This document shows positions 7,788 to 16,756 of a stretch of 64,000 bases of DNA, in pieces. The notes beneath the pieces are model-generated. The model saw only the letters and a program-made list of their open reading frames with translations, did not search any database and had not been told where the DNA came from. The DNA is taken from NCBI RefSeq assembly GCF_000970455.1, contig NZ_LAJG01000024.1, forward strand, positions 1-64,000, written 5' to 3'. Numbering within the stretch: position 1 is the first letter of the stretch; every line of letters begins with the position of its first letter. The position numbers and the translations under genes are program-made. The DNA comes from Devosia soli. Lineage in GTDB: Bacteria; Pseudomonadota; Alphaproteobacteria; Rhizobiales; Devosiaceae.

Positions 7788-8830
7788 GCGCTGATGGCGA
7801 GGGGCTCGGGCTGGTTCATCAATTCGCGAATTTCGCACCAGCGGCTCTGGAAGGCGGCGACGCAGGCAGGATCGAAATGGCTGCCCGAACAGCGCGAAAC
7901 TTCGGCATAGGCTTCTTCAAGTGACCAGGCGCGCTTATAGGGGCGTTCCGAACAGAGCGCATCAAAGACATCGGCCAAGGCGACGATGCGCGCTTCGAGC
8001 GGAATGGCTTCGCCCATGAGACCATCGGGATAGCCAGTGCCGTCCCACTTTTCGTGATGGCGCAGCGCGATCAGTTCGGCAGTCTGGATCAGTTCGGAGT
8101 CGCCATTGCTCAGGATATTGGCGCCTATGGTGACGTGCTGGCGCATGCGCGCCAGTTCGTCGGGGCTCAGTTTGCCCGGCTTTGACAGGATGGCATCGGC
8201 AATGGCGATCTTGCCGACATCGTGGAGGGGCGCTGCAAGATAAATCATGCGGCACTGCGCAGGGCTGAGCCCCAGGCCTTCGCCAATGATCTGGCAGATG
8301 GTGGCAACCCGCGAAACGTGCTCGCCCGTATCGCCGTCGCGATATTCGATAGCGCGGGCGAGGCGCCAGATGATCTCTTCCTCGCGGGCGAGAAGATGGG
8401 CCGTCGCCTTTTCGACTTCGCGCGCAAGGTGTTTTGCCTGATCGGCAAGCTCGACCTGCGCCATACGGAGCGCGAGAAGATTGCCCATGCGAGCTTTCAA
8501 TTCGATGGCGTCGAAGGGCTTGGTCAAAAAGTCATTGGCCCCAACGCGAATAGCTTCGATGCGGATTGCCTTATCGATATCGGAGGTGACCATGATGATG
8601 GGTACGGTACGATAACGGGTGCAGGCACGCAGGGCCTGTGTGAACGCGATGCCGTCCATTTCCGGCATGATGTGATCGACGAGCACAATGTCGTATTGGT
8701 AGAGGTCGCACCGATCCAGCGCCTCAAGCGGATTGAGACAGAGGTCGATATTGTCCCCTGCCACTTCCCGAACGATCGAACCCAATAAGGCAAGGCTCGA
8801 TCGGCTATCATCAACGATCAGCACGTGCAC
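7784..8830 (-). CDS. Response regulator with HD-GYP cyclic-di-GMP phosphodiesterase domain
   Basis: A 348-residue two-component output protein of RpfG architecture. The receiver domain (about 1-120) has the phospho-acceptor Asp52 in VLVDHIMPEMDG and the conserved lysine in TKPFD (Lys104). A helical linker leads to an HD-GYP domain (about 150-340) with the metal-binding His203-Asp204 in LHDVGKI, the HHEKWDGTGYP motif at 258-268, and later RIVALADVFDAL. All catalytic residues appear intact, so it should hydrolyse cyclic di-GMP when phosphorylated. The start is a GTG at 8830. No cognate histidine kinase is adjacent. Three genes in this window touch this signalling theme. Confidence 0.9.
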   Translation of the reverse strand: MHVLIVDDSRSSLALLGSIVREVAGDNIDLCLNPLEALDRCDLYQYDIVLVDHIMPEMDGIAFTQALRACTRYRTVPIIMVTSDIDKAIRIEAIRVGANDFLTKPFDAIELKARMGNLLALRMAQVELADQAKHLAREVEKATAHLLAREEEIIWRLARAIEYRDGDTGEHVSRVATICQIIGEGLGLSPAQCRMIYLAAPLHDVGKIAIADAILSKPGKLSPDELARMRQHVTIGANILSNGDSELIQTAELIALRHHEKWDGTGYPDGLMGEAIPLEARIVALADVFDALCSERPYKRAWSLEEAYAEVSRCSGSHFDPACVAAFQSRWCEIRELMNQPEPLAISA

Positions 8831-8927
8831 CGTATGCGCCCCCCGGCAATAACGGACCGATCCTATGAAGCTCCCCTTATTCAGAGCTTAATATTTGCGG
8901 CAGAAACGGGCCGAACTGAGCGATGGT

Positions 8928-10214
8928 TTACTGGAGCTTTCTAGCGGCAATAAATTTGTTTTCGGCAATGGAGGCTGGTTTCATCTCGATGGAGAAGCCT
9001 GGGCGATTGGGGGGCATATAGGCGGCATTCTGGATCACGCAGGGATCGAGGAAGTGCTCGTGGAGATGATCGACATATTCGATCACCCGGCCGTCCTTGG
9101 TGCCCGAGACGACCAGATAGTCGATCATCGAGAGATGCTGCACATATTCGCAGAGCCCTACACCACCAGCATGCGGCCAGACGGCTTTTTTGTATTTTGC
9201 CGCCATAAGCAGAACCGAAAGAACTTCGTTGAGTCCGCCGATGCGGCAGGCATCGATCTGCACGATGTCGATGGCGTCGCGGGTGATGAACTGCTTGAAG
9301 AGGATGCGGTTCTGGCACATTTCGCCGGTCGCAACTTTTACGGGTGCGATGGCCTCGCGGATTGTCCGATGGCCTTCGACGTCGTCAGGACTGGTCGGTT
9401 CTTCGATGAAATAGGGTTCAAACCTTTTGAGCTCATTGACCCACTCAATGGCCTGGTCGACTTCCCAGACCTGGTTGGCGTCGATCATCAGGTAGCGATC
9501 GGGCCCCATAATGGACCGGACTATTTCAAGGCGCCGGATATCATCGGCAAGATCGCGGCCGACCTTCATCTTGATATGAGTAAAGCCTTCTGCCACGGCT
9601 TCGGTGGCGAGGCGTGTCAGCTTTTCATTGGAATAGCCGAGCCAACCGGCCGAGGTTGTGTAGCAGCGATAGCCTTCGGCGCGAAGGCGCGCGATGCGCT
9701 CGGCCTTGCCGGGTTCTGCGGCCTTGAAAATGGCGAGGGCTTCTTCAGGGGTAATAGCGTCGGTGAGATATCGGAAGTCGATGATGGAAACGAGCTGTTC
9801 GGGGCTCATTTCGGCGACATAGAGCCAGACAGGTTTTCCGGCGCGCTTGGCGAGGAGATCCCAGACCGCGTTGACGACAGCGCCGGTTGCCAGATGCATC
9901 GCGCCTTTGTCGGGGCCAATCCAGCGAAGCTGGCTGTCGCCGGTCATATGCCGCCAGAAGCGGCCGGGGTTTTCCTCAATCCAGTCGAGATCGAGATTGC
10001 TGACGCGATCGGTGAGTGCAGCGATGGCGGCACAGACCACTTCATTGCCGCGGCCAATGGTGAAGGTGAGGCCATGGCCTTCGAGATCGCCATCGGTGCC
10101 GAGAACGACATAGGCGGCGGAATAATCGGGGTCGGGATTCATCGCGTCGGAACCGTCGAGCGAGGCCGACGTGGGGAAGCGGAGGTCATGGGTGGTGAGG
10201 GTGGTGATTTTCAT
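8928..10214 (-). CDS. L-fuconate dehydratase (enolase superfamily)
   Basis: A 428-residue mandelate-racemase/enolase-superfamily enzyme. The N-terminal capping domain holds RFPTSASLDGSDAMNPDPDY (about 12-31), a segment characteristic of L-fuconate dehydratases. The barrel carries the KMKVG lysine motif, the Asp of MIDANQ, the glutamate of FIEEPTSPDD and a later histidine in WPHAGGVGL. It converts L-fuconate to 2-keto-3-deoxy-L-fuconate; L-galactonate and related acids are possible alternatives. The ATG at 10214 is where homology begins; upstream in-frame sequence is a palindromic repeat. Last gene of the ABC importer-SDR operon on this strand. Confidence 0.85.
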   Translation of the reverse strand: MKITTLTTHDLRFPTSASLDGSDAMNPDPDYSAAYVVLGTDGDLEGHGLTFTIGRGNEVVCAAIAALTDRVSNLDLDWIEENPGRFWRHMTGDSQLRWIGPDKGAMHLATGAVVNAVWDLLAKRAGKPVWLYVAEMSPEQLVSIIDFRYLTDAITPEEALAIFKAAEPGKAERIARLRAEGYRCYTTSAGWLGYSNEKLTRLATEAVAEGFTHIKMKVGRDLADDIRRLEIVRSIMGPDRYLMIDANQVWEVDQAIEWVNELKRFEPYFIEEPTSPDDVEGHRTIREAIAPVKVATGEMCQNRILFKQFITRDAIDIVQIDACRIGGLNEVLSVLLMAAKYKKAVWPHAGGVGLCEYVQHLSMIDYLVVSGTKDGRVIEYVDHLHEHFLDPCVIQNAAYMPPNRPGFSIEMKPASIAENKFIAARKLQ

Positions 10215-10224
10215 TTTTCTAGTA

Positions 10225-10376
10225 TCCAGAAGCCCCCTCACTCGTCTCGGCCTTCGGCCGATCCACCCTCTCCCCCAGGGGGAGAGCAACAAGAGGGCAC
10301 CGCGTTCAGGTGTGCGCCGGTGCTATTCTTCTCCCCCTCAGGGCGAAGGTGGCGCAACGCGCCGGATAAGAGGGAG
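10225..10376. repeat. Intergenic palindromic repeat cluster
   Basis: This 150-base gap between two genes of the same operon contains stacked short inverted repeats: CGGCC-TTC-GGCCG (near 10249-10262), CTCTCCCCC-A-GGGGGAGAG-like pairing (near 10268-10287) and a second CTCCCCCTC copy (near 10331-10341). Similar CTCCCC/GGGGAG palindromes occur near 17784-17803 and 57230-57320. It probably folds in the transcript and may modulate expression of the dehydratase gene. Confidence 0.55.
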
Positions 10377-11108
10377 CTAGGCCGTCCAACCACCATCGAT
10401 GATGTGGACCTGCCCCGTCGTGTAGGTGGCGCCGGCAAGATAGACGGCCAAATCGGCCACCTCGTCAGGCCGCGCGATGCGACCGATGGGTTGGCGTGCG
10501 ATGAAGGCTTTCCTTGCGCCTTCGAAATCGCCCGTGGCGGTCCAGCGCTCGTGAAGGCTCGGGGAATCTACCGTACCCGGGCAGATGGCGTTCACGCGGA
10601 TATTGCTGGTGGTGTAGTCGGCGGCGATCGACTTGGTGAGGCCAACGACGGCGGCCTTGGATATCGTATAGGCGGCGCGGTTGGGCACGCCTTTTACCGA
10701 GGAAGCGACCGTGGCCATGTTGATGATGGCGCCATCCTTGCGCTCGAGCATCTGCGGCAGGATCGCCTTGATGGTGCGGATCTGGGCGCGGACGTTGAGA
10801 TCGAGCGCGAAATCGAGGTCGTGGTCGCTCATCTCGAGCAGCGCGCCGGAATGGACGACACCCGCGCAATTGAACAACACGTCGATATGGCCGATTTCAG
10901 CGACCGCCTTGGCGACGGCCTCATTGGAAAGAACGTCGAGCACGCGCGTCGTGATGTTGTCGATGCCGTCTAGGCTTTTCAGCTTTTCGGCATTGATATC
11001 GGTCGCAATCACCTTGGCGCCGGCCTTGGCGAAAGCGCGGGACGAAGCTTCGCCGATGCCCTGCGCGGCGGCAGTAATAAGAACGATCTTTCCAGTGAGG
11101 TCGGCCAT
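10377..11108 (-). CDS. SDR-family dehydrogenase, probable 2-keto-3-deoxy-L-fuconate dehydrogenase
   Basis: A 243-residue classical short-chain dehydrogenase/reductase. The NAD-binding motif is TAAAQGIGEA (about 12-21), NCAG sits near 84-87, the catalytic Ser lies in the ATVASS segment and the active-site pair is Tyr-x3-Lys in AAYTISKAA. DGGWTA forms the C-terminus. Its place between a sugar importer and L-fuconate dehydratase points to the next oxidation step of the non-phosphorylated L-fucose pathway, giving 2,4-diketo-3-deoxy-L-fuconate. The sequence fits the human BDH2/bacterial KDF-dehydrogenase group. The pathway assignment is inferred from context. Confidence 0.78.
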   Translation of the reverse strand: MADLTGKIVLITAAAQGIGEASSRAFAKAGAKVIATDINAEKLKSLDGIDNITTRVLDVLSNEAVAKAVAEIGHIDVLFNCAGVVHSGALLEMSDHDLDFALDLNVRAQIRTIKAILPQMLERKDGAIINMATVASSVKGVPNRAAYTISKAAVVGLTKSIAADYTTSNIRVNAICPGTVDSPSLHERWTATGDFEGARKAFIARQPIGRIARPDEVADLAVYLAGATYTTGQVHIIDGGWTA

Positions 11109-11163
11109 ATTTTATTCCCGATAGAGAAGCCGGGCGGAGCAGGAAGCACCGCCCGGGAAGAGA

Positions 11164-12111
11164 TCAGTCGTAGAGAACGGCGGCGATTGCCGGGTCGTTC
11201 ATGTTGGTCTTGTCGTACCAGTTGAAGCCCGAGTCGATGATCTTGGGAAGGGTTTCGCCCTTGAGCGCGCCAATGGCGGCCTTGACGGTTTCGTAGCCGA
11301 TGCCGACCGGATTCTGGGTGATGGCGCCGGCCATCGCGCCAGATTCGATGAAGCCCTTCTGCGCAGCGCCGGAGTCGAAGCCGATCACGATGATATTGCT
11401 GTTGAGCTCGGTCTTGCCGTTGACGACACCGATTGCCGAACCTTCATTGGCACCGAAAATGCCCTTGAGGTCTGGGTTGGCAAGAAGGATCGACTTGGTG
11501 ATTTCAGTAGACTGCAGCTGGTCGCCGCCGCCGTACTGAACCGAAACCACTTCGATCTTGGGATAGGCTTCTTTGATGCGATTGACGAAACCGTCGACGC
11601 GATCAATGCCGGTGCGGCTGGTCTGATCATGGGCAACAACGGCAACCTTGCCTTCGCCGCCGATCAGTTCGGCCATCTTGTCGGCAGCAAGCGCGGCCGC
11701 GGCGACATTGTCGGTGGTGACGGTGGTCAGCGGAATGTCGCTATCAACGCCAGAGTCGAAGGCGATGACCGGGATGTTGGCATCCTTGGCCTGCTGCAAC
11801 AGCGGGCTTGCGGCCTGGCTGTCGAGCGCGGCAAAGCCGATGGCGTCGGGCTTGCGCGACAGGGCGGCGGCCAGCATGTCCATCTGCCGATCGACCTGGG
11901 TTTCGGTTTCCGGACCTTCGAAGGTCACGGTGACGCCAAATTCGGCAGCCGCCTTATCGGCGCCGGCCTTCACGGCCTGCCAGAACTGGTGTTGGAAGCC
12001 TTTTGAGATCAGCGCGATATCGTAGTTTTCTTGGGCCACGGCGGGGCCGTGCGCTGCGGCCATCATGGCCAGGGCACTGAAGGCCCCCAGAAGTGTTCGG
12101 CGGTTGAGCAT
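11164..12111 (-). CDS. Sugar ABC transporter substrate-binding protein, ribose (RbsB) type
   Basis: A 315-residue periplasmic-binding-protein-type-1 domain protein. A cleavable signal peptide (MLNRRTLLGAFSALAMMAAA, then AHGPAVAQ) precedes a two-lobe sugar-binding fold. Conserved elements are GFQHQFWQAVKAGADKAA near the mature N-terminus and VIAFDSGVDSDIPLTTVTTDN near the middle. A strong GGGAGGA ribosome-binding site selects the ATG at 12111. It delivers sugar to the permease and ATPase encoded immediately upstream in the operon. Ligand inferred from context as L-fucose or a related deoxyhexose/pentose. Confidence 0.85.
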   Translation of the reverse strand: MLNRRTLLGAFSALAMMAAAHGPAVAQENYDIALISKGFQHQFWQAVKAGADKAAAEFGVTVTFEGPETETQVDRQMDMLAAALSRKPDAIGFAALDSQAASPLLQQAKDANIPVIAFDSGVDSDIPLTTVTTDNVAAAALAADKMAELIGGEGKVAVVAHDQTSRTGIDRVDGFVNRIKEAYPKIEVVSVQYGGGDQLQSTEITKSILLANPDLKGIFGANEGSAIGVVNGKTELNSNIIVIGFDSGAAQKGFIESGAMAGAITQNPVGIGYETVKAAIGALKGETLPKIIDSGFNWYDKTNMNDPAIAAVLYD

Positions 12112-12160
12112 GGTTTTCCTCCCACATGCTTTTGAAGCTTTGGTCATTCCCGACGCCGTC

Positions 12161-13156
12161 TCAGAGAGCGCGGCGGCGGAGAATATCGGCGTAGACCGCC
12201 AGGATGATGATGGTGCCGGTCACGACTGTCTGCCACTCCTGGGGTACGGATAGGATGCGCAGGCCATTGGCCAGCACGGAGATGATGAGCGCGCCGATGA
12301 GCGTGCCGACGACAGTGCCGCGACCGCCCGAGAGCGAGGTGCCGCCAATGACGACGGCCGCGATGGCGTCCAGTTCATAGCCTTGGCCAAGCGCTGGCTG
12401 CGCCGAATTGAGGCGGCTGGCGATGAGCAGCCCAGCAACGCCGCAAATGGCGCCGGTCACGGCATAGACGGCGATCTTCCAGCGATCGATATTGACGCCC
12501 GAAAGACGCACGGCTTCTTCGTTGGAACCCAAGGCAAAGGTGTAGCGGCCAAGGGCGGTTTTCGAGAGCACAAAGGCGGCGACGACGGCGACGGCAAAGA
12601 GGACCAGCACGCCATTGGGCAGTGGTACCGCGGGGAAGACGCTGCCGACCGCAGAGCCGAGAGCGATCTGATTGAAGCCCGGCGTGTCGTTGAAATAGAT
12701 GGGCTTGGTGCCTGAAATCACCAGCGACAGACCCTTGAGGATCAGCATCATGCCGAGCGTTGCGATGAAGGGCGGAACCTTCAACTTGGCGATGATCGTG
12801 CCCGAGACGAAACCGCTCGCCGTGCCCGCAAGAATGGCGCCGAGGATGCCGAGCGGCAGGGGCAGGCCCCAATAGGTCAGGATTACACCGGCCACGACGG
12901 CGCAAAAGGTCATCAGCGTGCCGACCGACAAATCGATGCCGCCGGTGATGATGACCAGCGTTGCGGCGATTGCCAGCACGCCATTGACCGAGGTCGCCTG
13001 CAGGATGGCGAGGATATTCTGCGTTTGCAGGAAATTGGGCGAGGCTAGCGAGAAAGCGACGACGAGCGCAATCAGACCCGAAAAGGCAAGTAGCCGATGA
13101 AAAGCGCCAGAAATGCGCGGGCCGGATTTGGCGGCGGGGGCTGCAGTATCGGTCAT
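12161..13156 (-). CDS. Sugar ABC transporter permease, ribose (RbsC) type
   Basis: A 331-residue inner-membrane protein of the branched-chain/ribose permease family with eight to ten hydrophobic segments. It has the family signatures [17 protein letters not shown] (about 64-80), [19 protein letters not shown] (about 120-138) and the coupling-loop region [13 protein letters not shown]. Its start overlaps the ATPase stop by four bases (ATGA), indicating coupled translation. It forms a homodimeric channel energised by that ATPase. Confidence 0.88.
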   Translation of the reverse strand: MTDTAAPAAKSGPRISGAFHRLLAFSGLIALVVAFSLASPNFLQTQNILAILQATSVNGVLAIAATLVIITGGIDLSVGTLMTFCAVVAGVILTYWGLPLPLGILGAILAGTASGFVSGTIIAKLKVPPFIATLGMMLILKGLSLVISGTKPIYFNDTPGFNQIALGSAVGSVFPAVPLPNGVLVLFAVAVVAAFVLSKTALGRYTFALGSNEEAVRLSGVNIDRWKIAVYAVTGAICGVAGLLIASRLNSAQPALGQGYELDAIAAVVIGGTSLSGGRGTVVGTLIGALIISVLANGLRILSVPQEWQTVVTGTIIILAVYADILRRRAL

Positions 13157-14718
13157 GCCGTCTTCCTTTGTGTGGCGCTCTCAACGACGCTGCTTTGGCG
13201 CAAGGTGGCCAGCCGCATGATTTCTTCCTGGCTGGCGCCGCCGGGCAGGATGCCGGTGAGGCGGCCTTCGCACATCACTGCGATGCGGTGGGACAGGCGC
13301 AGGACCTCGGGCAGCTCGGACGAGATCACGATGATAGCCTTGCCTTCGGCGGCAAGCGCGTTGAGGAGTTTGTAGATCTCGGACTTGGCGCCCACGTCGA
13401 TGCCACGCGTCGGTTCGTCGAAAATCAGGATGTCGCAGTCGCGCAGCAGCCACTTGGCGATGACGACCTTCTGCTGGTTGCCGCCGGAGAGGAGCCGGGC
13501 TTCCTGAGTGTCGCTCGGGGTTTTGATGGCAAGCTGGCGGATGTAGCCCACCGCTTCCTTCTGCATGCCGGCCTCATCGAGCACGCCGGCGGGGCCGGTG
13601 AAACGCTGGAGGCTGGCGAGCGCAATATTGTTGCGAACGTCGAGCCCGGTCGCGAGGCCGAAATGCTTGCGATCTTCCGAGAGATAGCCGATGCCCGCTT
13701 CCACCGCATCCTTGGGCGAGGAGATACCGACGCGCTGGCCATGGACCCAGATTTCGCCGCTTTCGCGCCGGTCGGCCCCAAAGATGGCGCGGGCAACTTC
13801 GGTGCGCCCTGCTCCCATGAGCCCGGCAAAACCGAGGATTTCGCCCTTGCGGACGGAAAAGCTGACATCGCGGATTTCGCGGCCGCGATTGAGGTTCTTG
13901 ACCTCTAGGGCAATCGGCGCGTCGGCGGTATTGGGAATGACAAGTGTATCATTGCTGAGCGTACGGCCGACCATCATGGAAATGATGGTTTCAATCGGCG
14001 TATCGGCGCCAGGGACCGTGCCGACATATTCGCCATCGCGCATGATGGTGACGCGATCGGAGATGCGTTTGATCTCGTCCATCTTGTGCGAGATGTAGAC
14101 GATGCCCACGCCCTCGGCCTTGAGGCGATTGATGATGGCAAAGAGCTCGGCGATTTCGGCGTCGTTGAGCGCAGCAGTCGGTTCATCCATGATGAGGACG
14201 CGTGAGCGATAGGACAGCGCCTTGGCGATTTCGACCATCTGCTGCTTGGCGATGGTCAGGGTCTCGACGCGCACTGTCGGCTCGAGTTTGAGATTCATCG
14301 AGGCGAAAATGGCGGCCGCATCGCGATTGAGCTGGCGCTCGTCGAGAATACCGAAGCGGCGTGGTTCGCGGCCGATGAAGATGTTCTGCGCTGCCGTCAG
14401 GTCGCGCATCAGCGCCAGTTCCTGATGGATGATGCCGACGCCCAGATCCTGCGCCTGGCGCGGCGAGGTGATGTCTACGGGCTGACCATTGAGCAGCACC
14501 GTGCCGGCATCGCGGGTATAAACGCCGGAGAGGATTTTCATCAGCGTCGACTTGCCCGCGCCATTCTCGCCCATCAGCGCATGGACTTCGCCAGGCAGCA
14601 GCTCGAAACGCGCCTTGGCCAGCGCACGGACGCCTGGAAACGACTTGTCGATGTCGGTCATTTCGACCAGCGGCACCGCAGCACCCGAAACGGATGCTGG
14701 CGCAATTGGCGCAACCAT
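13153..14718 (-). CDS. Sugar ABC transporter ATP-binding protein, tandem-domain RbsA/XylG type
   Basis: A 521-residue fusion of two ABC domains. The first has a canonical Walker A (GENGAGKST) and Walker B ([10 protein letters not shown]). The second has the degenerate nucleotide loop GLMGAGRTE typical of RbsA-type proteins, with [15 protein letters not shown] and [12 protein letters not shown] later. First gene of the operon with permease, binding protein, SDR and L-fuconate dehydratase downstream. GGGAGGA seven bases before the ATG at 14718 decides the start over an ATG five codons upstream. Divergent from the GntR-family regulator. Confidence 0.9.
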   Translation of the reverse strand: MVAPIAPASVSGAAVPLVEMTDIDKSFPGVRALAKARFELLPGEVHALMGENGAGKSTLMKILSGVYTRDAGTVLLNGQPVDITSPRQAQDLGVGIIHQELALMRDLTAAQNIFIGREPRRFGILDERQLNRDAAAIFASMNLKLEPTVRVETLTIAKQQMVEIAKALSYRSRVLIMDEPTAALNDAEIAELFAIINRLKAEGVGIVYISHKMDEIKRISDRVTIMRDGEYVGTVPGADTPIETIISMMVGRTLSNDTLVIPNTADAPIALEVKNLNRGREIRDVSFSVRKGEILGFAGLMGAGRTEVARAIFGADRRESGEIWVHGQRVGISSPKDAVEAGIGYLSEDRKHFGLATGLDVRNNIALASLQRFTGPAGVLDEAGMQKEAVGYIRQLAIKTPSDTQEARLLSGGNQQKVVIAKWLLRDCDILIFDEPTRGIDVGAKSEIYKLLNALAAEGKAIIVISSELPEVLRLSHRIAVMCEGRLTGILPGGASQEEIMRLATLRQSSVVESATQRKTA

Positions 14719-14780
14719 GTGACGTCCTCCCATCGCCTTAAGCGGTTGCGTTTCCTCCAGAACCGCCCGGCAATGGCGAT

Positions 14781-14821
14781 AATCAAGGCGAAATCGATCA
14801 GGCTGTCAAGTGGTCAGACCA
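14781..14821 (-). promoter_or_regulatory. Promoter and FadR-type operator of the sugar operon
   Basis: TGGT-CAG-ACCA (14811-14821) is a perfect match to the TGGT-N3-ACCA operator used by many FadR-subfamily GntR repressors. One base away on the minus strand is a perfect TTGACA -35 box (14804-14809), with a weak -10 near 14781-14786. The divergent regulator gene starts 72 bases to the right. A protein bound here would contact the -35 region of the importer operon. Confidence 0.62.
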
Positions 14822-14892
14822 GTGGACATGGAGCCAGACCGGCGGTAATGATTTTGGCGGACGGACCGCGCAAAGCGGACGCCGGGGGGACT

Positions 14893-15585
14893 ATGAAACT
14901 TCAGGCCGTTTCGAACCGGAAACTCTATATCCAGATCGCCGACCAGATCCGCGACCAGATCCTGGCCGGGACAGTCGATGGAGGGCAGCAATTGCCATCC
15001 GAACGGGACCTGGCGGTGAGCCTTGGGGTGTCGCGGCCCACCGTACGCGAGGCGCTAATTGCGCTCGAAGTTGCCGGGTTTGTCGAAGTGCGCGTGGGTG
15101 TCGGCGCTTTTGTGCGCGATCGGTCGCGCGGCGGCGTGCCCTTGCCCGACCAGGGCCATTCGCCCATCGAGATCATGCGGGTGCGCCGGTTGCTGGAGCC
15201 GGAAGCAGCGGCGCTCGCCAGCCAGACCATCTCACCCGAAGGCACGTCGCGTCTCGGGGAAACCATGCGCTCCATGCAGGCGGAAGCAGCCAAGGGCGGT
15301 TGGTCGTCCGAGAGCGATCGCGTGCTGCACATGACAATCGCCGAGGCCTCGGGCAACTCGATGCTGCGCGAAGTGCTCGACATCTTATGGAGCTCGCGCT
15401 CGGAAGAGGTGGACACCCGCTTTCACGAACACCTCGCGGCCATGCCGGAAGTGCGCGAACACATTTTGGACGATCACGGCAAGATTGTTGGGGCGATCGT
15501 CGCGGGGAATGGGGAAGCCGCGCGCGAGGCGATGGCGGCGCATCTCGATTTCGTCACGGCGGCGATGTTGAAGGCTTGGGATTAG
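14893..15585 (+). CDS. GntR-family transcriptional regulator, FadR subfamily (FCD domain)
   Basis: A 230-residue DNA-binding regulator. The N-terminal winged helix (about 5-72) has LPSERDLAVSLGVSRPTVREAL, the classical GntR recognition helix. The C-terminal helical FCD ligand domain (about 85-225) supplies the Asp/His metal-binding residues expected for acid-sensing members (RVRRLLEPEAA, then HMTIAEASGNSM). A CGGGGGGA ribosome-binding site precedes the ATG at 14893, so the in-frame extension upstream is rejected. It is divergent from the sugar importer operon and probably represses it until a pathway acid binds. Confidence 0.86.
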   Translation: MKLQAVSNRKLYIQIADQIRDQILAGTVDGGQQLPSERDLAVSLGVSRPTVREALIALEVAGFVEVRVGVGAFVRDRSRGGVPLPDQGHSPIEIMRVRRLLEPEAAALASQTISPEGTSRLGETMRSMQAEAAKGGWSSESDRVLHMTIAEASGNSMLREVLDILWSSRSEEVDTRFHEHLAAMPEVREHILDDHGKIVGAIVAGNGEAAREAMAAHLDFVTAAMLKAWD

Positions 15586-15629
15586 GGGCTTTCTACTAAC
15601 TTGAAGGGCGATGGAGCGGAAAGTCCTTC

Positions 15630-16637
15630 CTAAAACCGCACCAAAATCTTCGTAAAATCCCCCGGCCGCTCATGCCAGGTCGCGAGCGCTTCCGGTGCTT
15701 CGGCGAGGGTGGCGGTTCGCGTCACGATCAGATCACCTGCCTCCGGCCGCTTCCGCAGTTCGTCGATGACGTCGTCAAAATCGGACCGCAAAGCATTGCG
15801 GGAGCCGCGGATGTCCAATTCCTTGGTGATGAAGTACTTCGTGTCATAGGCGATAGGCGCCTTGGCGTAGCCGATATAGACGACGCGGCCGGCCGTCGCG
15901 ACGAGATCCACTGCCTGGAGGAAGGTAGCTTCGGCGCCGACGGCTTCCACCACGACATCCGGCCCCTCTCCCGTCAATTCAGCCACGCGCGCCTTCACGT
16001 CGCCCGAAGCATTGATGACTTCGTGGGCACCGAGCTTCTTGGCGACGTCCAATTTTGCATCGCTGAGATCGACAGCGATCACATTAGCGCCCTGGCGGAG
16101 CGCGCCAAGGATAACGCCGAGGCCAATCATGCCGCAGCCGAGAACGACGACGGTTTCGTCAGCGGTGAGTTCAGCGCGGCGGACGGCGTGAAAGCCGACG
16201 GCGCAGGGTTCGACGAGAGCCAGATCACGCTGGGAAATGCCGGTAACGGGGATGATTTTTTCGGCGGGCACGACGATGCGCGCGGTCATGGCGCCTTCGC
16301 GCTGCACGCCCATGGTCTGGTTGTTGGGGCAGGCGTTCGGCCGGCCGGAGCGGCAGGCGCGGCAGATGCCGCAGTTGAAATAGGGCAGGACGGTCACGGG
16401 TGTGCCGACGCTCATTGCATCGACACCTTCCCCAAGCTCCGCAATCGTCCCGGAGATTTCGTGGCCAGGCACCCGCGGATAGCTGACGAGCGGGTTGAGG
16501 CCGCGATAGGATGTCAGGTCCGAGCCGCAATAACCGACAAAGGCGATGTCGATGGCAACTTCACCTGCCGCTGGAGTGGGCACGAGCTTTTCGGTGAGAG
16601 TGGCCTCGTTGGGACGCAGGATGGTCAGGGCTTGCAT
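15630..16637 (-). CDS. Zinc-dependent alcohol dehydrogenase (MDR family), sugar dehydrogenase-like
   Basis: A 335-residue medium-chain dehydrogenase. The catalytic zinc ligands appear as Cys-Gly in VGYCGSD (about 36-42) and the His-Glu of PGHE. Four structural-zinc cysteines are in CGICRACRSGRPNAC (about 89-103). The Rossmann motif is LGCGMIGLG. Members of this branch oxidise sugars or sugar acids (L-galactonate 5-dehydrogenase, L-threonine or L-fucose dehydrogenase-like). It lies next to the L-fucose-type regulator, convergent with it, and may provide a sugar oxidation step. Substrate uncertain. Confidence 0.78.
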   Translation of the reverse strand: MQALTILRPNEATLTEKLVPTPAAGEVAIDIAFVGYCGSDLTSYRGLNPLVSYPRVPGHEISGTIAELGEGVDAMSVGTPVTVLPYFNCGICRACRSGRPNACPNNQTMGVQREGAMTARIVVPAEKIIPVTGISQRDLALVEPCAVGFHAVRRAELTADETVVVLGCGMIGLGVILGALRQGANVIAVDLSDAKLDVAKKLGAHEVINASGDVKARVAELTGEGPDVVVEAVGAEATFLQAVDLVATAGRVVYIGYAKAPIAYDTKYFITKELDIRGSRNALRSDFDDVIDELRKRPEAGDLIVTRTATLAEAPEALATWHERPGDFTKILVRF

Positions 16638-16756
16638 CTTTCGGCCTTTCTTCGCCGTAACATGTTAGTGGTTATATCTTCCATACATGGCGGGTGACAA
16701 TAGCGGCCCACGCGCGTTACACCGGAACAATGCCCGATAGTTTGAGAGGACACGCG

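Noticed and set aside
8895..10973. A 692-codon plus-strand open frame opposite the fuconate dehydratase and SDR genes
   Set aside because: It crosses two real genes and a palindromic repeat, and its translation is low-complexity antisense sequence.
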